Assembly: GCA_013204105.1 (NCBI GenBank) | Contig: JABMOM010000040.1 | Coordinates: 1-64,000 of the forward strand | From: Flavobacteriales bacterium | Lineage (GTDB): Bacteria > Bacteroidota > Bacteroidia > Flavobacteriales_G > Salibacteraceae | Length of the DNA stretch: 64,000 nt | Direction: 5' to 3' | Shown here: positions 43,341-52,551 of the stretch, piece by piece | Layout of the letters: each line of letters opens with the position of its first letter | Numbering within the stretch: the first letter of the stretch is position 1 | Notes under the pieces: generated by a model | The model's database searches: none | Told to the model about the DNA's origin: nothing | The model's input: only the letters and a program-made list of their open reading frames with translations | Translations under genes and position numbers: made by a program

Positions 43341-46300
43341 ATGAGTGAGAAGCTTCTGAAAGCGTTGATGCAGCTGTTTGCGATCATAGCTGACGTCGAC
43401 GAACTGAACAATAAGAGCAGGATCGTAGTCGAGCATTTCCTGAAACAGCGACTGTCGCAAGACCAGGTGCATGTTTACCTAAAGCACTACGATGAATACC
43501 TTGAGGTTCACCACAAGGTATCGGCCAAGAAAGAAAGCAAGCGCAAAAAGACCTCACTGAACTCAGTGAAGGTGCTGAAGATCTGTACCCAGATCAACGG
43601 AGAACTAGAGCAGCGCCAAAAAATCTTTGTACTCCTTCGATTGATTGAGTACATCAATTCGGAGAAGGAAGCCACTGAACAAGAGCATGAATTCGTCGAT
43701 ACCGTATCCGACGTCTTCAACATTCCAAACGAGGAATTGGAAGCCATCAAGCGCTTTGTTATCTGCACCAAAGAATCCACTGACGATTCTGAAAAGCTTC
43801 TTCTTATCAATTCAGACAAAGCCCTGGTCGGAAGGGGAAAGAACAAGCATATCTGTCATGACACCCTTTCTGGAAGCCTCATCGTGCTTTCCATTCAAAG
43901 TGTGGGAATGTATGCCCTGAAGTTCTTTGGCGACGATGAGTTACTATTGAATGGACAGATCATAGATCCGGAGCGCGTGTACATCCTTACCCAAGGATCC
44001 TCGATTCGCAGTTCCAAGGTCAGTCCCATTTATTACAGCGACATCATCAGCCGCTTCTTGAGTGATAAGAGCGAAAACAAGATCATCTTCACGGCCGACG
44101 AGATTACCTATCGTTTCAAAGGTGGCAAGATTGGCCTCCACCCACTCAACTTTTCTGAAGAGTCCGGTAAGCTTATCGGTATCATGGGAGCTAGTGGGTC
44201 TGGAAAGTCCACGTTGCTAAACATTCTCAATGGAAACTACGTCCCGTACTCCGGTAAGGTGACCGTGAATGGGTACGACATTCATCACGAAGAGGATGAA
44301 GTGAGTGGTATGATTGGCTACATCTCGCAGGATGACCTACTCATAGAAGAACTTACGGTTTACCAAAACCTTTTCCTCAACGCCAAACTTTGCTTCGACG
44401 GTATGTCCGACGAAGACATCGCGACGCGTGTAAAAGACACGCTGACAGCCCTTGGTCTTTATGAAATCAAGGACATTCAGGTTGGTAATCCTATGAATAA
44501 GAAGATTTCAGGCGGCCAGCGCAAGCGATTGAACTGCGGTCTTGAATTGATACGTGAACCATCTGTGCTGTTTGTGGATGAGCCCACATCGGGTCTGTCT
44601 TCTCGGGACTCTGAGAACATCATGGACCTTCTGAAGGAATTAGCACTCAAAGGCAAGTTGATCTTTGTGGTTATCCACCAGCCATCATCGGAGATCTTCA
44701 AGATGTTCGATATGCTGATGATCACGGACACCGGAGGCTATCCGATTTACTACGGCAATCCGCTTGACGCCATCGTTTACTTTAAGACGGAGGTGCAAGC
44801 GATCAACCAAAGCGAGAGCGAATGTGCCCGATGTGGTAATGTAAATCCTGAACAGATTTTTAACATCATCGAAGCGAAGGTGGTGGATGAATACGGGAAC
44901 CTAACCGACATGCGAAAGACTTCGCCGAAGGAATGGAACGACATATACAACGCTAAATTCACCGAAGAACTCAACTTCGACAAGCCTGAGCTTCCTGAGG
45001 TAGAATTCAAGACGCCAAATTTCTTCAACCAACTCAAGGTCTTCATCACGCGTGACATCCTTTCGAAAATCACCAATACGCAATACCTTGCCATCAACCT
45101 GTTGGAGGCACCGTTACTCGGATTCATTCTGAGCTACTTCTTGCGCTACGTGATGATCGGGGAGCAAGAGGCGCAGGAGTACATCTTTTACGAAAACGAC
45201 AACCTCATCGTCTACATGTTCATGGCGGTAATCGTCGCGCTCTTTCTTGGGCTTACAGTGAGCGCCGAGGAGATCTTTAAAGATCAGAAGATCCGCAAGC
45301 GCGAATCATTCCTTCACTTGAGCAAAGCGAGTTACTTACTGTCGAAGGTCATCATCATGTTTATCCTCTCGGCCATTCAGATGTTCACCTTCATCCTCAT
45401 CGGTAACATGATTTTAGGCATCGATGGCATGTTGTGGGATTATTGGCTGATCCTTTTTACCACAGCCTGTTTCGCAAACATGTTGGGATTGAACATCTCT
45501 TCCACGTTCAACTCGGCAGTAACGATTTACATCATCATTCCTTTCCTTATCATTCCACAGATCCTGTTCAGTGGTGTCTTGGTAAAATTTGAAAAACTGA
45601 ACCCAGTTATCACTTCCCAGAGTATCGTGCCGCTGATCGGCGAGGTAATGGCCTCTAGATGGTCCTTTGAAGCGTTGGCGGTCAATCAATTCGTTAAGAA
45701 CGAGTACGAGAATCTTTTCTACTCGTACGACCAGCAAATGAGCGATGCCAACTACAAAAAGAATTTTTGGGTGCCTGAATTGAAAGCCAAGATTGGTAAG
45801 TTTAAAGAGTACCTCCGAAACAACGACCGATATACGGAGATTGAGATTGAGAACGATTTGCTTACCATACGCAATGAGGTAACACGGGAGAACGACATTC
45901 TTGCCTTTGTTGATTCTGTTTTGGTATTTGATGATGTGCAAGACTTCACCATCGAGGGCCTCAATGAAGACCTGTTAGACTACTTCTCAACCTACCTGAC
46001 TACGGTCAATCGCTACTATGTGAAGCAATGGAACTTCAACAGCGATGAGAAGGATCGTATCATTCGCGAACATCAGCAAACCGAGGAAGATAAGACCGCC
46101 TTCAACGAACTGCGTAATAACTTTGAGAACGAAAGCCTGTCTGATCTGGTGACCAATAAAAATGAGTTTAATCAGATTACAGAATACGACGGCAGCCTCA
46201 TCCAACGAGCAGACCCCGTCTTCCATATTCCAGATGGTCTACGAGCCCATTTTTACGCTCCTAAGAAGAAGATTTTCGGGAGGTATTACCCAACGTTGCA

Positions 46301-46424
46301 GGTGAACGTATTGATTCTATGGGTTATGTCCTTTCTCTTGATGGTTACCTTGTATTTTGATGCATTGAAGGGATTACTCAACATCTTCTCTAACATCAGC
46401 ATCTTCAAAAAGAAGGAATCCTGA
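43341..46424 (+). CDS. ABCG-like transporter with TerB- and FHA-like N-domains
   Basis: A 1027-aa half transporter. Residues 1-150 form a helical, TerB-like region; 155-235 are beta-rich and FHA-like (INSDKALVGRGKNKHICHDTLSGSL); the ATPase follows with Walker A GASGSGKS (283-290), signature SGGQRKRLNCG and Walker B VLFVDEPTSGLSS. Five hydrophobic helices (about 590-775) precede a soluble insert of about 200 residues and a final helix (about 990-1010). This ABC2/ABCG order, ATPase before membrane part, suggests a homodimeric exporter. The substrate is unknown. The TerB-like part and the insert are not in classical ABCG proteins. A CxxC (CARCGN) lies near 495. Confidence 0.9.
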   Translation: MSEKLLKALMQLFAIIADVDELNNKSRIVVEHFLKQRLSQDQVHVYLKHYDEYLEVHHKVSAKKESKRKKTSLNSVKVLKICTQINGELEQRQKIFVLLRLIEYINSEKEATEQEHEFVDTVSDVFNIPNEELEAIKRFVICTKESTDDSEKLLLINSDKALVGRGKNKHICHDTLSGSLIVLSIQSVGMYALKFFGDDELLLNGQIIDPERVYILTQGSSIRSSKVSPIYYSDIISRFLSDKSENKIIFTADEITYRFKGGKIGLHPLNFSEESGKLIGIMGASGSGKSTLLNILNGNYVPYSGKVTVNGYDIHHEEDEVSGMIGYISQDDLLIEELTVYQNLFLNAKLCFDGMSDEDIATRVKDTLTALGLYEIKDIQVGNPMNKKISGGQRKRLNCGLELIREPSVLFVDEPTSGLSSRDSENIMDLLKELALKGKLIFVVIHQPSSEIFKMFDMLMITDTGGYPIYYGNPLDAIVYFKTEVQAINQSESECARCGNVNPEQIFNIIEAKVVDEYGNLTDMRKTSPKEWNDIYNAKFTEELNFDKPELPEVEFKTPNFFNQLKVFITRDILSKITNTQYLAINLLEAPLLGFILSYFLRYVMIGEQEAQEYIFYENDNLIVYMFMAVIVALFLGLTVSAEEIFKDQKIRKRESFLHLSKASYLLSKVIIMFILSAIQMFTFILIGNMILGIDGMLWDYWLILFTTACFANMLGLNISSTFNSAVTIYIIIPFLIIPQILFSGVLVKFEKLNPVITSQSIVPLIGEVMASRWSFEALAVNQFVKNEYENLFYSYDQQMSDANYKKNFWVPELKAKIGKFKEYLRNNDRYTEIEIENDLLTIRNEVTRENDILAFVDSVLVFDDVQDFTIEGLNEDLLDYFSTYLTTVNRYYVKQWNFNSDEKDRIIREHQQTEEDKTAFNELRNNFENESLSDLVTNKNEFNQITEYDGSLIQRADPVFHIPDGLRAHFYAPKKKIFGRYYPTLQVNVLILWVMSFLLMVTLYFDALKGLLNIFSNISIFKKKES

Positions 46425-46499
46425 TAATTGTCAAGGTGCCTTAAAAAGCGCGTATCGCCCAGAGTAGAAGCGTATATTCATAGTACAAAATCTAGTCAT

Positions 46500-46802
46500 A
46501 TGAAATGGGATATTCAAACCGTCGGATTCAACGCCAAGGATGATTTATTGGAGACGACAAAAGAGCGAGTGCAAAAGCTAGAAAAGTATTACACCCCGAT
46601 CATCGGCGCTGAGGTTTACCTCCGCTTGGAATACGATGAGCACCAGGAAAACAAAAAGGTAGAGTTAAAACTTAATATCCCTGGTGAAGATGTTTATGCT
46701 GATCACCAAAGCGATAGCTTCGAGCATTCATTGATTGAAGCAATTGAAAAAGTTAGAAAACAACTTCTGAAAAAGAAAAACCTGGAGCGGGCACGTCGCT
46801 AG
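46500..46802 (+). CDS. hpf: Ribosome hibernation promoting factor
   Basis: A 100-aa short-form HPF/RaiA protein (MKWDIQTVGFNAKDDLLETTKERVQKLEKYY, EVYLRLEYDEHQENKKVELKLNIPGEDVYADHQSDSFEHSLIEAIEKVRKQL), which binds the 30S subunit and helps form inactive ribosomes in starvation. It has no C-terminal dimerisation domain. ATG at 46500 is the start. It ends in a strong terminator shared with fabI on the other strand. Confidence 0.93.
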   Translation: MKWDIQTVGFNAKDDLLETTKERVQKLEKYYTPIIGAEVYLRLEYDEHQENKKVELKLNIPGEDVYADHQSDSFEHSLIEAIEKVRKQLLKKKNLERARR

Positions 46803-46820
46803 CCACAGGTCAGCACCAAG

Positions 46821-46850
46821 AAAAAAGCCCCGATCACTCGGGGCTTTTTT
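46821..46850. terminator. Bidirectional terminator
   Basis: AAAAAAGCCCCGA (46821-46833), loop TCAC, TCGGGGCTTTTTT (46838-46850): a perfect 13-base stem with T runs on both strands. It lies between converging hpf and fabI. Confidence 0.93.
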
Positions 46851-46875
46851 GTTTGACTGCATTGACGAGACCTTA

Positions 46876-47679
46876 CTAGTCCCATTTCTCCATCACTTTG
46901 GAAGTTATACCTGTGGTACTGTAACCTCCATCGTGGAAAAGATTTTGCATGGTGACGTATCGGGTCAATTCACTGAACATGACCACGCAGTAATCGGCAC
47001 AGGAATCACCATCGGCATTTCCCAAGGGCGACATCTCTTCCGCAAAGTTGAAGAACTTCTCAAAGCCACTGATTCCGCTTCCTGCCGCAGTTACGGTCGG
47101 AGATTGGGAAATAGTGTTGACGCGTACTTTGTTCTTCACTCCAAAATGGTATCCAAAACTGCGTGCGATCGATTCCAAAGTAGCCTTGGCATCTGCCATG
47201 TCGCTGTAGAAAGGATAGGCCTCCTGAGCGGCGATGTAGCTCAGTGCAAGGATCGAACCCCAGTCGTTCATCGCATCCTTTTTATAGGCTGTCTGCAACA
47301 CCTTGTGAAATGAAAGCGCGGATATATCTAATGTCTTTTGGAACCAATCGTGGTTCAGGTCCGTGTATGCTTTGTCCTTCCTAACGTTCGGTGACATACC
47401 GATCGAGTGCAAGACGAAATCCAATTTGCCATACTTCGCAGTAGCGGCGTCAAAGAGATTTCCAAGATCCTCCATGCTCGTTGCATCCGCAGGAATTACT
47501 TCGGTTCCACATTTTTCCGCCAGCTCATTGATCTTCCCCATCCGCATCGCGATAGGCGCGTTTGACAGAATGAAAGATCCTCCTTGTGCATGCACCTTCT
47601 CGGCTACTTTCCATGCAATAGATCGTTCATCCAGCGCTCCGAAGATGATCCCCTTCTTGTTCTTTAGTAAGTCACTCAT
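46876..47679 (-). CDS. fabI: Enoyl-ACP reductase FabI
   Basis: A 267-aa short-chain dehydrogenase-type enzyme: NADH-binding GALDERSIAWKVAEKV near the N-terminus, LHSIGMSPN, and the catalytic pair in YSDMADAK (Tyr-x6-Lys), with a further Tyr shortly before it. It reduces the double bond in the last step of fatty acid elongation. ATG at 47679 (MSDLLKNKKGIIFG) is chosen over 47757, which would overlap recN. It is 49 bases after recN and ends in the shared terminator. Confidence 0.95.
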   Translation of the reverse strand: MSDLLKNKKGIIFGALDERSIAWKVAEKVHAQGGSFILSNAPIAMRMGKINELAEKCGTEVIPADATSMEDLGNLFDAATAKYGKLDFVLHSIGMSPNVRKDKAYTDLNHDWFQKTLDISALSFHKVLQTAYKKDAMNDWGSILALSYIAAQEAYPFYSDMADAKATLESIARSFGYHFGVKNKVRVNTISQSPTVTAAGSGISGFEKFFNFAEEMSPLGNADGDSCADYCVVMFSELTRYVTMQNLFHDGGYSTTGITSKVMEKWD

Positions 47680-47728
47680 TTCTCTTGGTAGATTAGTTAT
47701 GCGATAAAAATAGTATTGTTCGGCGATC

Positions 47729-49396
47729 TCATTTCTCTTCGAGTAAGTTTCTGGCACTTTCTAGCGATGCTTGATTCAATGCATTGCCTGAGAACATGCC
47801 TGCGATCTCTTGGATACGCTCCATTTTCTCCAATACACGAAGCCCGGACAAGACCTGCCCATCTGCTTCCCTTTTTGCGATCTGCAAGTGGTGCTCACCC
47901 TTCGCAGCCACGCCTGGTAGGTGTGTAACGGCAATGATTTGCGTATGGGCACTGATAGACCGCATCAACACACCAATCTGCTTGGCGATCTCTCCACTCA
48001 CACCCGTATCGATCTCATCGAAGATCAGGGTTGGTGTACGATCGTTCTCTGCCAAAATACTCTTTAGCGCCAGCATCAATCTGGATACCTCGCCACCCGA
48101 TGCGCTGTCCTTGAGCGGAACCAGGTGCTTGTCGCCATTTGCATCAAACCACATCTCGACGCTCTCGTTCCCGAGTTGGCCTGTCGTTTCCAAAGGCACC
48201 AATCGCACATCGATGGTGGCCTTTTCCATGCCCAACTTGCGCACTTGCTCCATCAGCCGTTTGACGTACAATTCCACCGCGCTTTTTCTCGATTCACTCA
48301 GGGCTTTAGCGCGTTCATTCAAGGCAATCGAAGCAGCGGATACTTTCTCCTCCAGATCCGCTAACTCATCCTCATAGGAAGCAATCCCATCCAATTTGAT
48401 CTGATATTCCTCGCGGACTTCTTTTAAGGCATCCACCGACTGCACCCCATGTTTGTGGAGCAATCGCTGCATCTGGTCGATTTGATCTCTTACCACTTCA
48501 AGCCGCTCCGGGTTGTATTCCACTGCGTTTGCAATGCGCGTGCACTCGCCTTGGAGGTCTTCCAATTCGATTACTGCAGAGACAATGCGCTCGCTCAACT
48601 CTTTCAAAGGATCGGTAAAGCCTTCAATGGCTCGAAGTTCACTTACAACTTTTCGCAGGATGCTTAAGGCAGACTCGCCTCCATCCCCTCCTCCATCCAA
48701 AGCCGCATCCGCTATCGCCAGTGATCGTTGTATATCTTCCGCGTGCTCCAAAGCACTCAGTTCGTTCTCTAATCCATGGAACACTTCAGGATCCAGCTCC
48801 ACGGCAATGAGCTCCTCGAACTGGAATTGAAAGTAGTCCTCATCCTTTCTCACTTGGGCAGCTGCATCCCGCAATTGGTTCAATTGCCTATCCAAGGATC
48901 GGAAAGTTTTAAAAGCATCCGAAAATGCTTCAAACGTCTTTTGATTCCGCGAAAAAAGATCCAATTGGCGCACTTGGTAACTCGGTGTTTGAAGCGATAA
49001 ATTCTCCTGCTGTCCATGCATATCCACCAACGACCCAGAGATCTCCTTCAATACAGAAATGTTGACCGGGCTGTCGTTCACGAAAGCGCGACTCCTTCCG
49101 GAAGAGGTCAATTCCCTCCTGAGAATGACATCAGATAAAACATCTAAGGCCTCTCTATGGAGGACGGCATCGAGCGATTCGTTCTTGTATTCAAACCTTG
49201 CTTCGATCACGCACTTCTCCTCGCCCTTGCGGATCGCATTAAAATTTGCCCGACTTCCGAGGACCAAGCCCAAGGCCTCTAGCAGGATCGATTTTCCCGC
49301 TCCCGTTTCTCCCGTGATCACGGTAAAACCATGTTCCATCGACACCGAAGTGTGACGTATCAAAGCATAGTTTGTGATTTCGAGTTGTTTGAGCAT
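47729..49396 (-). CDS. recN: DNA repair protein RecN
   Basis: A 555-aa SMC-like ATPase: Walker A GETGAGKS (31-38), coiled coils in the middle, Walker B/signature SGGEVSRLMLALKSIL and LIFDEIDTGVSGEIAKQIG near the C-terminus. It gathers broken DNA ends in double-strand-break repair. ATG at 49396 (MLKQLEITNYALI) is the family start; 49483 would add 29 unrelated residues and run through the promoter element at 49418. Confidence 0.97.
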   Translation of the reverse strand: MLKQLEITNYALIRHTSVSMEHGFTVITGETGAGKSILLEALGLVLGSRANFNAIRKGEEKCVIEARFEYKNESLDAVLHREALDVLSDVILRRELTSSGRSRAFVNDSPVNISVLKEISGSLVDMHGQQENLSLQTPSYQVRQLDLFSRNQKTFEAFSDAFKTFRSLDRQLNQLRDAAAQVRKDEDYFQFQFEELIAVELDPEVFHGLENELSALEHAEDIQRSLAIADAALDGGGDGGESALSILRKVVSELRAIEGFTDPLKELSERIVSAVIELEDLQGECTRIANAVEYNPERLEVVRDQIDQMQRLLHKHGVQSVDALKEVREEYQIKLDGIASYEDELADLEEKVSAASIALNERAKALSESRKSAVELYVKRLMEQVRKLGMEKATIDVRLVPLETTGQLGNESVEMWFDANGDKHLVPLKDSASGGEVSRLMLALKSILAENDRTPTLIFDEIDTGVSGEIAKQIGVLMRSISAHTQIIAVTHLPGVAAKGEHHLQIAKREADGQVLSGLRVLEKMERIQEIAGMFSGNALNQASLESARNLLEEK

Positions 49397-49417
49397 AAAG
49401 TTTTGACGTGCGTGTGT

Positions 49418-49425
49418 CAAAGCTA
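49418..49425 (-). promoter_or_regulatory. Promoter -7 element TAGCTTTG
   Basis: A full TAnnTTTG match on the minus strand, 21 bases before recN. It supports the start at 49396. A TTG lies 25 bases upstream, rather far for a -33. Confidence 0.45.
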
Positions 49426-49459
49426 AAAAGCTTGTGAAGCGAACGGACCCCAAAGCGGA

Positions 49460-49467
49460 TAAATTTG
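49460..49467 (+). promoter_or_regulatory. Promoter -7 element TAAATTTG
   Basis: A full TAnnTTTG match ending ten bases before the acyltransferase ATG. A transcript from it would have almost no leader. Confidence 0.45.
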
Positions 49468-49477
49468 CAAACACTTT

Positions 49478-50344
49478 ATGCAAGCCGTAGTACTCCTCCT
49501 CCGCATCATGTCGCTCCTCCCGCTCAACATTCTCTATCTGATTGCTGATGCGCTGGCTTGGGCATTACGCGATCTGTTTCGGTACCGGAAGGAAATAGTC
49601 GAGCTGAACCTTCGTCGTTCATTTCCTGAAAAGAGCAAGGAAGAGCGCAGGGTGATCATGCGTGAGTTCTATACCTATATAGCCGACGTCATGATCGAAA
49701 CGGTCAAGCTTCATTCCATCTCCGTGGAAGCACTCAGAGAGCGCGTCGTTTTCAAGGAACCCCATCTACTGCAGCGACTTGCCGATGATGGAAAGAATGT
49801 CATCTTACTGATGGGGCATTCCGGCAATTGGGAATGGGCAGGTTGTGCAACAGCGATTGAGTTTGGGGTCCATATACTCCCTGTTTACAGAAAGGTAAAA
49901 AATGACCCCATCGATCTCCATTTCAAAGCCTTGCGATCGCGCTTTGGGGCAACGCCAATTTTGGACAAAGAGGCATTTCGATTGATAAAAGGTCATGCTT
50001 CACCACACGCTGTTGCGCTTTTGGCTGATCACACGCCGGGAGCAGGGAAAGGACTATGGATTGAGTTTCTCGATCAGCAAGCACCATTTTACCGGGGAAC
50101 AGAAGTATTGCTCAAGCGATTAGACTATGAAGTGCTCTTTGCACACGTGCGCATAACGGGACGCGGCAGGTATGAAATCCATTTCGAACCGTACAAAGCG
50201 ACGGGTACGAATGATTTTGAGGTAACGAGGGCATTTGTAGAATTCCTAGAACGAGAGATTCATGCCCAGCCGTTCAATTGGTTATGGTCTCATAAGCGTT
50301 GGAAGCACAGAAAACCTGAAAGAGCGATTTCGATCGAACGCTGA
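49478..50344 (+). CDS. Lauroyl/LpxL-type lysophospholipid acyltransferase
   Basis: A 288-aa membrane-bound acyltransferase of the HtrB/LpxL family. An N-terminal helix (about 8-30) is followed by the HX4E catalytic motif in GHSGNWEWAG (His and Glu), then RSRFGATPI, ALLADHTPGAGKGLWIEF and NWLWSHKRWKHR at the C-terminus. It probably adds a secondary acyl chain to lipid A. Full length. Its stop is directly adjacent to the converging DUF4294 gene. Confidence 0.9.
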   Translation: MQAVVLLLRIMSLLPLNILYLIADALAWALRDLFRYRKEIVELNLRRSFPEKSKEERRVIMREFYTYIADVMIETVKLHSISVEALRERVVFKEPHLLQRLADDGKNVILLMGHSGNWEWAGCATAIEFGVHILPVYRKVKNDPIDLHFKALRSRFGATPILDKEAFRLIKGHASPHAVALLADHTPGAGKGLWIEFLDQQAPFYRGTEVLLKRLDYEVLFAHVRITGRGRYEIHFEPYKATGTNDFEVTRAFVEFLEREIHAQPFNWLWSHKRWKHRKPERAISIER

Positions 50345-50947
50345 TCAAATCATTCCTGCCTCGATCAATTGAATGATGCTCTCTATTTCCTCGTCCTCGC
50401 CATGGGGTTCGTACCGACTCTTCAGGTTGTGGCCAAACATCCGAGATAAGCCCTGCCAAAAAAAGGCGGAGAAGCTTCCCCTGAATTCCTGCACGATCTC
50501 GTAAGAGGTGTTGTCGGTTTCCCGATCGATGAGTTTGATAAGAATGCGGCCTTGGGTAGTGGTCATCGTGCGGATGTCGTCATCAAACTCTGCCAACAGC
50601 TCTTGCTCGATCAATTTAAAATACTTCTTGCGCTCGCGTGAATCGGTGATGGTGTCCAGAGGCACCTCATATTTTTCAAGCAATTCACCGGCTAATTTGG
50701 CGTAGGGATACACCTTTTTCACATTGAGCTTCATCCGCGACCACTTCGCCTTCTCTCGTTTACTTACAAATTGCTTTTCACCAACCACCAAAACGTTTGG
50801 AAGGTACTTGACGGGGAAGGTGTCGCCATCGAAAACTTCAGCAAGCATGATGATTCCTTCCTGCTTCAACTCATCCTGTGCATGCATCTGCAAGCAGGAA
50901 AAAGATCCAAGAAGGATGAAGATCAATATGCGAAGGTTGGAGCTCAT
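50345..50947 (-). CDS. DUF4294 family secreted protein
   Basis: A 200-aa Bacteroidota protein: signal peptide (about 1-23, MHAQ), then the DUF4294 body (about 45-175) with DGDTFPVKYLPNVLVV, RMKLNVKKVYPYAKLAGELLEKY, YFKLIEQELLAEFDDDIRTMTTTQGRILIKLIDRET and FRGSFSAFFWQGLSRMFG. The family is found only in this phylum and its function is unknown. A TAACTTTG element lies 28 bases upstream. Confidence 0.87.
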   Translation of the reverse strand: MSSNLRILIFILLGSFSCLQMHAQDELKQEGIIMLAEVFDGDTFPVKYLPNVLVVGEKQFVSKREKAKWSRMKLNVKKVYPYAKLAGELLEKYEVPLDTITDSRERKKYFKLIEQELLAEFDDDIRTMTTTQGRILIKLIDRETDNTSYEIVQEFRGSFSAFFWQGLSRMFGHNLKSRYEPHGEDEEIESIIQLIEAGMI

Positions 50948-50975
50948 GACAATAGCTATTACGCAATGTGCATAC

Positions 50976-50983
50976 CAAAGTTA
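50976..50983 (-). promoter_or_regulatory. Promoter -7 element TAACTTTG
   Basis: A full TAnnTTTG match on the minus strand, 28 bases upstream of the DUF4294 gene. Confidence 0.4.
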
Positions 50984-51069
50984 ACGGAAGAGTCGTCAAT
51001 TTCTTATGCGTGGCCTGTTAAGCAGTGCGAAAATCCTTCAAGGAGAGAATGGGTGAAGAGAAAATAAGC

Positions 51070-52551
51070 TTATCGCCTATTGATCTTCCACTTGGACACT
51101 ATCGGTCCCTGATCAGCTTGCCTTGTTCCATTGGCGCTCGAGGTGCCGGCCGTTGCACCGATAAATGCGGCCAAGGCAGACTCAGCGACTTCATCCACAG
51201 GTTCTAATGCCTCTGGCTTGAAGTGGTCATTCACGAAATGCGTATCGAACTTTCCGCTCACAAAGGCTTCGTGATTGATCGCGAACTTGCAAAATGCTAA
51301 AGTGGTCTCCACTCCAGAGATTTGGTACTCATCGATGGCCCTGGTCATGCGGTCGATTGCGCCCTTGCGATCTTCAGCAAAGGTGCAGAGCTTCGCAATC
51401 ATCGGATCGTAATAAATCGGAATGGTCATGCCTTCCTCAAAGCCGTCATCGAGGCGTATGCCAGGACCTTGTGGTCTCCTATAGGTGGTCAGGGTTCCTA
51501 TGTCAGGAAGGAAATTGTTCTTCGGGTCCTCAGCATAGACCCTAACTTCAAGGGCGTGACCTCTGATTTTAAGATCTTCTTGTCGAATGGATAAAGGTTC
51601 GCCGTCGGCGATCAATATCTGCTGCTTTACCAAGTCGACATCCGTGATCAATTCAGTCACGGGATGCTCCACTTGCAAGCGAGTATTCATCTCTAGGAAA
51701 TAGAAGTTCATTTGATCATCCACGAGAAATTCAACCGTTCCGGCTCCGACATATGCACATCCTTTAGCGAGATTCACGGCACACTCGCCCATCTCCTTTC
51801 GCATTTCAGGCGTGAGCACTGTAGATGGCGCTTCCTCGATCACCTTCTGGTGCCTTCGTTGGATGCTGCATTCACGTTCAAAAAGGTAAATACAGTTGCC
51901 ATGCTTATCTGCCAAGACTTGAATCTCGATGTGCCTAGGACTGGTAACGTAGCGCTCAATGAAAACGCTGGCATCTCCGAAAGCGGACCTTGCCTCGTTC
52001 ATGGCAAGGGTCAATTCTTCATCGATCGATTCTTCGTCATACACCGCACGCATTCCTTTGCCTCCACCTCCTGCGGAGGCTTTGATCAAGAGCGGAAAAC
52101 CAACCTCACGTGCGACACGTTTTGCCTCTTCTAAGTCTTTCACTGCTCCTGCCGAACCGGGCACGAGCGGAACGTGCTGCTTTTCCGCTGTCGCTTTTGC
52201 CGCGAGCTTATCGCCCATGACCTCCATAGCAGAAGCGGGTGGGCCGATCAGGGTGATCTTCTCTTGCTCCAGCCTCCTTGCAAACTCAGGGTTTTCTGAA
52301 AGAAAACCATATCCTGGGTGGATTCCATCTGCTCCACTCATCTTTGCTACGTCGATGATTTTGTCGATCACGAGGTAAGATTGTGAGGACGCGGGAGGTC
52401 CAATGCAATACGCTTCATCCGCAAACCGAACGAAGAGTGCGTCTCTGTCCGCTTCAGAATAGACAGCGACCGTTTCAATCCCCATCTCGCGACATGTCCG
52501 CATGATCCTCAGGGCGATCTCTCCCCTATTGGCTACAAGTATCTTCTTCAT
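51070..52551 (-). CDS. accC: Biotin carboxylase subunit
   Basis: A 493-aa ATP-grasp biotin carboxylase: start KKILVANRGEIALRIMRTCREMGIETVAVYSEADRDALF, the glycine-rich KASAGGGGKGMR loop, ERECSIQRRHQKVIEEAP and EMNTRLQVEHPVTELI. It carries out ATP-driven carboxylation of biotin for acetyl-CoA or propionyl-CoA carboxylase. The 45-residue C-terminal extension (about 450-493, ending IVSKWKINRR) is longer than in E. coli AccC and is typical of the Bacteroidota acyl-CoA carboxylase type. No biotin carrier gene adjoins it. It is the last gene of a five-gene overlapping operon beginning with sucC. Confidence 0.92.
   Translation of the reverse strand: MKKILVANRGEIALRIMRTCREMGIETVAVYSEADRDALFVRFADEAYCIGPPASSQSYLVIDKIIDVAKMSGADGIHPGYGFLSENPEFARRLEQEKITLIGPPASAMEVMGDKLAAKATAEKQHVPLVPGSAGAVKDLEEAKRVAREVGFPLLIKASAGGGGKGMRAVYDEESIDEELTLAMNEARSAFGDASVFIERYVTSPRHIEIQVLADKHGNCIYLFERECSIQRRHQKVIEEAPSTVLTPEMRKEMGECAVNLAKGCAYVGAGTVEFLVDDQMNFYFLEMNTRLQVEHPVTELITDVDLVKQQILIADGEPLSIRQEDLKIRGHALEVRVYAEDPKNNFLPDIGTLTTYRRPQGPGIRLDDGFEEGMTIPIYYDPMIAKLCTFAEDRKGAIDRMTRAIDEYQISGVETTLAFCKFAINHEAFVSGKFDTHFVNDHFKPEALEPVDEVAESALAAFIGATAGTSSANGTRQADQGPIVSKWKINRR

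Noticed and set aside
47680-47757. Longer FabI N-terminus starting at 47757
   Set aside because: It would overlap the recN end and add 26 residues unlike any FabI; the family start MSDLLKNKKG is at 47679.
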